NCBI GenBank assembly: GCA_964440605.1
Contig: CAYTSW010000054.1
Span: 1 to 17,175 of the forward strand
DNA: 17,175 bases
Reading direction: 5' to 3'
DNA from: CAYTSW01 sp964440605
GTDB taxonomy: Bacteria; Planctomycetota; Phycisphaerae; Phycisphaerales; UBA1924
Position 1 is the first letter of the stretch; the number at the start of each line of letters is the position of its first letter. A program made the translations under genes and the position numbers. A model generated the notes under the pieces. It was not told where the DNA came from. It saw nothing but the letters and a program-made list of their open reading frames with translations, and made no database searches. Of the stretch, positions 14,465-17,175 are shown in pieces.

Positions 14465-16054
14465 ATGTCTGACGCCCCCTCCGCCGCCGTGCCCACCGTC
14501 GCCCCCGCCGACAAGTCGATGGACGACCTGGTCGCCCTCTGCAAACGCCGCGGCTTCATCTACCCCTCCTCCGAAATCTACGGCGGCATCAACGGCTTCT
14601 ACGACTACGGCCCCCTCGGCGCGCTGCTCAAAAACAACCTCCGCGACCGCTGGTGGCACGACATGGTCCTCAACCCGCCCCCCGGCCCGGACGGCGAGGA
14701 GCTGTCGATCGTCGGCCTCGACTCGGCGCTGATCCAGAACCCCAAGGTATGGGAGGCATCGGGGCACGTGGGGGGGTTCAACGATCCGATGGTGGACTGC
14801 CGCGAGACGAAGATGCGGTATAGAGCCGATCATCTCTGGACGGTCTGCCTGCATTCGGATGAGCCTGGGACACCAAGTGCACCGAAACGCCGCTACGCGT
14901 TTCTCGAGAATGACGAGGGGTCAAAGCAGCGAGCCTTGAAGCAGCTCGGCAAGTATGCAAAGCGGGAAGTCTCCGACGACGACGTGACCTACGAGATGGT
15001 CACCCAAGTTGCAGCGATCAAAAACGCGCTCAGTAACGTGGTCGGACCCGGGGCCAACGAACCGGGCACGCTCACCGAGCCGCGCGCCTTCAACCTGATG
15101 TTCGAGACGTACGTCGGCGCGATCCGCGACGAAGACTCTCAGGCGTACCTGCGCCCCGAGACCGCCCAAGGCATCTTCCTGAACTATAAAAACGTGCTCG
15201 ACACCATGCGCGTGCGCGTGCCCTTCGGCATCGCGCAGATCGGCAAGGCCTTCCGCAACGAGGTCACGCCCCGCAACTTCATCTTCCGCACCCGCGAGTT
15301 CGAGCAGATGGAGATGGAGTGGTTCTGCCACCCCGACGACGCCCGCAAGTGGTACACCTTCTGGCGCGACGCCCGCATGGCTTGGTGGAAGAGCCTCGGC
15401 ATCAACCCCGACAACCTCATCATGCGCGAGCACGACGCCGACGAGCTCGCCCACTACGCCAAGGAGGGCGCGGGCACCGCCGACGTCGAATACCTCTACC
15501 CCTTCACCGCCCCGGGTTACGGCGAGCTCGAGGGCGTCGCCCACCGCTCCAACTTCGACCTCAAGCAGCACGCCGACCACGCCGGCGCCAAGCTCGAGTA
15601 CTTCGATCAGGAACGCAACGAGCGCTACCTGCCGCACGTCATCGAGCCCGCGTCGGGCCTCTCGCGCGGCGTGCTCGTCCTGCTCTGCGAGGCCTTCACC
15701 CCCGACGACTCGCGCGCCTCCAAGGTCTTTATGAAGTTCCCCCCGGCGCTCGCGCCCATCAAGGCCGCGGTCTTCCCCCTCGTCAAGAAAGACGGCATGC
15801 CCGAGATCGCTTCCAAGCTCCACAAGGAGCTCAAACAACGCTTCGGCGCCGGCGGCCTGATCGAGACCGACGAAAAACAATCCATCGGCAAGCGCTACGC
15901 CCGCATGGACGAAGCCGGCTGCCCCTTCTGCTTCACCATCGACGGCGAGACGAAAGAAGACAACGCCGTCACCGTCCGCCACCGCAACACCCAGGCGCAG
16001 GACCGCGTGGCGCTGGACAAGGTGGGCGATTGGCTCGCCGAACGCCTGAAGTAG
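14465..16054 (+). CDS. glyQS: Glycyl-tRNA synthetase, single-chain alpha2 type
   Basis: This 529-residue class II aminoacyl-tRNA synthetase charges tRNA-Gly with glycine in the cytosol. Features: 'RRGFIYPSSEIYGGINGFYD' (28-47), YGPLGALLKNN, a variable insertion (about 96-200), TEPRAFNLMFETYVGA (204-219), LRPETAQGIFLN (229-240), motif 2 from FRNEVTPRNFIFRTREFEQME (263-283), motif 3 around SGLSRGVLVLLCEAF, and the C-terminal anticodon-binding domain, with VRHRNTQAQDRV near the end. It is the undivided alpha2 form, not the alpha/beta tetramer. The insertion has no CxxC zinc pair; I recall similar zinc-free forms in planctomycete relatives. Codon style changes sharply across about 14750-15065: A/T-ending and otherwise rare codons (AGA, GCA, CCA, TAT, AGT, TTT, TTG) replace the C-ending codons of the rest of the gene, while the reading frame is intact. 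Confidence 0.95.
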   Translation: MSDAPSAAVPTVAPADKSMDDLVALCKRRGFIYPSSEIYGGINGFYDYGPLGALLKNNLRDRWWHDMVLNPPPGPDGEELSIVGLDSALIQNPKVWEASGHVGGFNDPMVDCRETKMRYRADHLWTVCLHSDEPGTPSAPKRRYAFLENDEGSKQRALKQLGKYAKREVSDDDVTYEMVTQVAAIKNALSNVVGPGANEPGTLTEPRAFNLMFETYVGAIRDEDSQAYLRPETAQGIFLNYKNVLDTMRVRVPFGIAQIGKAFRNEVTPRNFIFRTREFEQMEMEWFCHPDDARKWYTFWRDARMAWWKSLGINPDNLIMREHDADELAHYAKEGAGTADVEYLYPFTAPGYGELEGVAHRSNFDLKQHADHAGAKLEYFDQERNERYLPHVIEPASGLSRGVLVLLCEAFTPDDSRASKVFMKFPPALAPIKAAVFPLVKKDGMPEIASKLHKELKQRFGAGGLIETDEKQSIGKRYARMDEAGCPFCFTIDGETKEDNAVTVRHRNTQAQDRVALDKVGDWLAERLK

Positions 16055-16061
16055 TGATCCA

Positions 16062-16091
16062 GAAAAATAAACACCGGGCGCGAGCCCGGTG
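16062..16091 (-). terminator. Intrinsic terminator of the cyclase-repeat gene
   Basis: A perfect 8-bp stem, CACCGGGC (16072-16079) with GCCCGGTG (16084-16091) and a 4-nt loop, is followed on the reverse strand by TTTATTTTTC. It lies 23 nt past the stop of the reverse-strand gene at 16114. On the forward strand the stem has no T-run, so glycyl-tRNA synthetase may use the hairpin only weakly. Confidence 0.85.
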
Positions 16092-16113
16092 ATCAGCCCA
16101 GAAAAGCTGCGCG

Positions 16114-17175
16114 TCAGTTGATCGCGTGCTGCAGCGCGAGCAGCGCGTACGACGTGATCAGCACCTCATTGTCTTCCATCCACCGGTCGTCGACCACGCG
16201 GAACGAGCCGTCCTCGTTCTGGAGTTCGGCCAGGCGGTCGATCAGGTCGTTCGCCCAGTCACGTGATTCCGCCGTCGAACCGTCGTCGTTCACCGTCTGG
16301 ATGCTTGGCAACCCCCACGCGTCCATCGCGCGGCTGAACGTCACCAGGTAGTAGTAGAAGCCGTCGTAGCCGATGCCCGGGTTTTCCTCGAGCGTGTAGT
16401 TGCGGCGGATCCAGTCGTACGCCGCCTCGACCCGCGGGTCGTCGCGGTCGAGGTCCGCGAAAACGTAGCTCTTGAAGCCGGCGTAGGTGATCGAGCCGTA
16501 CGCGCGCAGGCGGCTGCCGGTCGACCCGTCCGTCAGCGTCTCCTCGATCGTCCCCGCCTTGCTCTCGCCCACGCCGATGTTGTCCTTATTGGGGCTCGTC
16601 GCATAAATGAACCCGCCCTGGTCCGAGCCCTCGGCGTACGGCATGTCGTTGATGTCTTCGTCCATCTGCAGGCGTTCGAGGAAGACGAGCGCGCGTTGGA
16701 ACGATTCGTCGTCGCAGTCGAGCCCGCTGTCGCGCAGGCCCTGGAGCATGAGCGATGTGTTGGAGAGGTCAGGCCGCCCCGAGCCGCCGTAGCCCACCCC
16801 GCCGTAGTACGGGTGGCCGTTATCGACGACGCCGCTCTCGGGGTGGTCGATGGCGTCTTCGGACCACTGGATGCCTTTGAGGAAGGTCTGGCCGCGCTGG
16901 ATCGCCTCACCCGAGCGCTCGTCATTGATGCGCGCCAGCGCCGAGAGAGAGATCGCGGTGTTGTAGTTGGCGAGCACGCGGTCGTAGATCCCGCCGTCGG
17001 GCTGCTGGTACTGCAAGATGAAGTCCACGCCCTTCGCGACCGCCGGGTCGTCGCGCCCGATGCCCGGCTCCATCAGCATCCCGTTGAGCACGAGCGCCGA
17101 GATCGCCGGGAACTGCGGCCGCCCCTCGGGCATCACCGACCATCCGCCCGTCTCCTCGTCCTGCTGCGCGCGCAG
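16114..17175 (-). CDS. Prenyltransferase/squalene-cyclase repeat protein, 5' end beyond the window
   Basis: The last 353 codons are present; the frame is open to the right edge (LRAQQDEETGGWSVMPEG), so the ATG at 17133 and the GTG at 17136 are probably internal. Alpha-alpha barrel repeats of the terpenoid-cyclase/prenyltransferase type are visible: 'LQYQQPDGGIYDRVLANYNT', GGVGYGGSGRPDLSNTSLM, YGSITYAGFKSYVFADLDR, GIGYDGFYYYLVTFSRAMDAWG, LAELQNEDGSFRVVDDRWME and ITSYALLALQHAI at the end. The DxDD protonation motif of squalene-hopene cyclases is not seen in this part, and the protein looks like the secreted planctomycete relatives with squalene-cyclase-like folds, not a classic hopene synthase. 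The missing N-terminus would show whether it has a signal peptide. Function unknown. Convergent with glycyl-tRNA synthetase, with its own terminator at 16062-16091. Confidence 0.82.
   Translation of the reverse strand: MRAQQDEETGGWSVMPEGRPQFPAISALVLNGMLMEPGIGRDDPAVAKGVDFILQYQQPDGGIYDRVLANYNTAISLSALARINDERSGEAIQRGQTFLKGIQWSEDAIDHPESGVVDNGHPYYGGVGYGGSGRPDLSNTSLMLQGLRDSGLDCDDESFQRALVFLERLQMDEDINDMPYAEGSDQGGFIYATSPNKDNIGVGESKAGTIEETLTDGSTGSRLRAYGSITYAGFKSYVFADLDRDDPRVEAAYDWIRRNYTLEENPGIGYDGFYYYLVTFSRAMDAWGLPSIQTVNDDGSTAESRDWANDLIDRLAELQNEDGSFRVVDDRWMEDNEVLITSYALLALQHAIN

Noticed and set aside
14852..15070. Loss of zinc-binding cysteines in glycyl-tRNA synthetase as evidence of decay
   Set aside because: The insertion lacks CxxC, but related planctomycete-type enzymes appear to lack it too; motifs 2 and 3 and the anticodon domain are intact.
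1..17175. CRISPR arrays, tRNA or rRNA genes, insertion sequences, prophage genes
   Set aside because: No regularly spaced direct repeats, no cloverleaf-like tRNA sequence, and no transposase, integrase or phage-like protein was seen on either strand.

Overview
The window is GC-rich and very rich in C-ending codons. It most resembles a planctomycete of the Phycisphaerae/Phycisphaerales type. The signs are a secreted protein with a 'PAPGA - hydrophobic stretch - RRRR' C-terminal sorting tail, a small two-helix membrane protein with a four-cysteine zinc ribbon, and a single-chain (alpha2-type) glycyl-tRNA synthetase. This placement is inference from protein style. The window contains a 100-N scaffold gap (9891-9990), so it comes from a draft assembly, possibly a metagenome bin.

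Layout. (i) 1-4461 is a surface-glycan block: the 3' end of a GDP-L-fucose-synthase-like epimerase, a small frameshifted reverse-strand gene, a long leader with two near-perfect palindromes, then an apparent operon of NAD-dependent epimerase, GT4 glycosyltransferase and GT2 glycosyltransferase (the last two overlap by 4 nt). (ii) 4552-5481 is a self-contained unit: promoter, secreted protein with a PEP-CTERM-like tail, and a strong intrinsic terminator. (iii) 5489-9481, on the reverse strand, holds a small zinc-ribbon membrane protein, a hybrid GAF/histidine kinase/receiver protein and, directly behind it, a decayed penicillin-acylase gene that keeps the catalytic beta subunit but has lost the alpha subunit and any start codon ahead of the catalytic serine. 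(iv) 9548-12884 is a tandem array of three paralogous ATP-grasp proteins of the sugar-transfer-associated type, the first cut by the scaffold gap. (v) 12888-14315, reverse, is an exported ankyrin-repeat protein, convergent with the array and sharing a hairpin with it across both stop codons. (vi) 14405-16054 is glycyl-tRNA synthetase with its own putative -10 box; about 105 of its codons have a clearly different codon style. (vii) 16114 to the right edge, reverse, is a partial squalene-cyclase/prenyltransferase-repeat protein with its own terminator.

How it may fit together (inference): the epimerases, glycosyltransferases and ATP-grasp array look like parts of an exported or cell-surface polysaccharide system, and the sorted secreted protein may be a surface partner. 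The ATP-grasp array is the most likely home for undescribed biology: its members share an N-terminal block with a YCPLRPxWAG signature in front of an ATP-grasp fold whose substrate cannot be read from the sequence.
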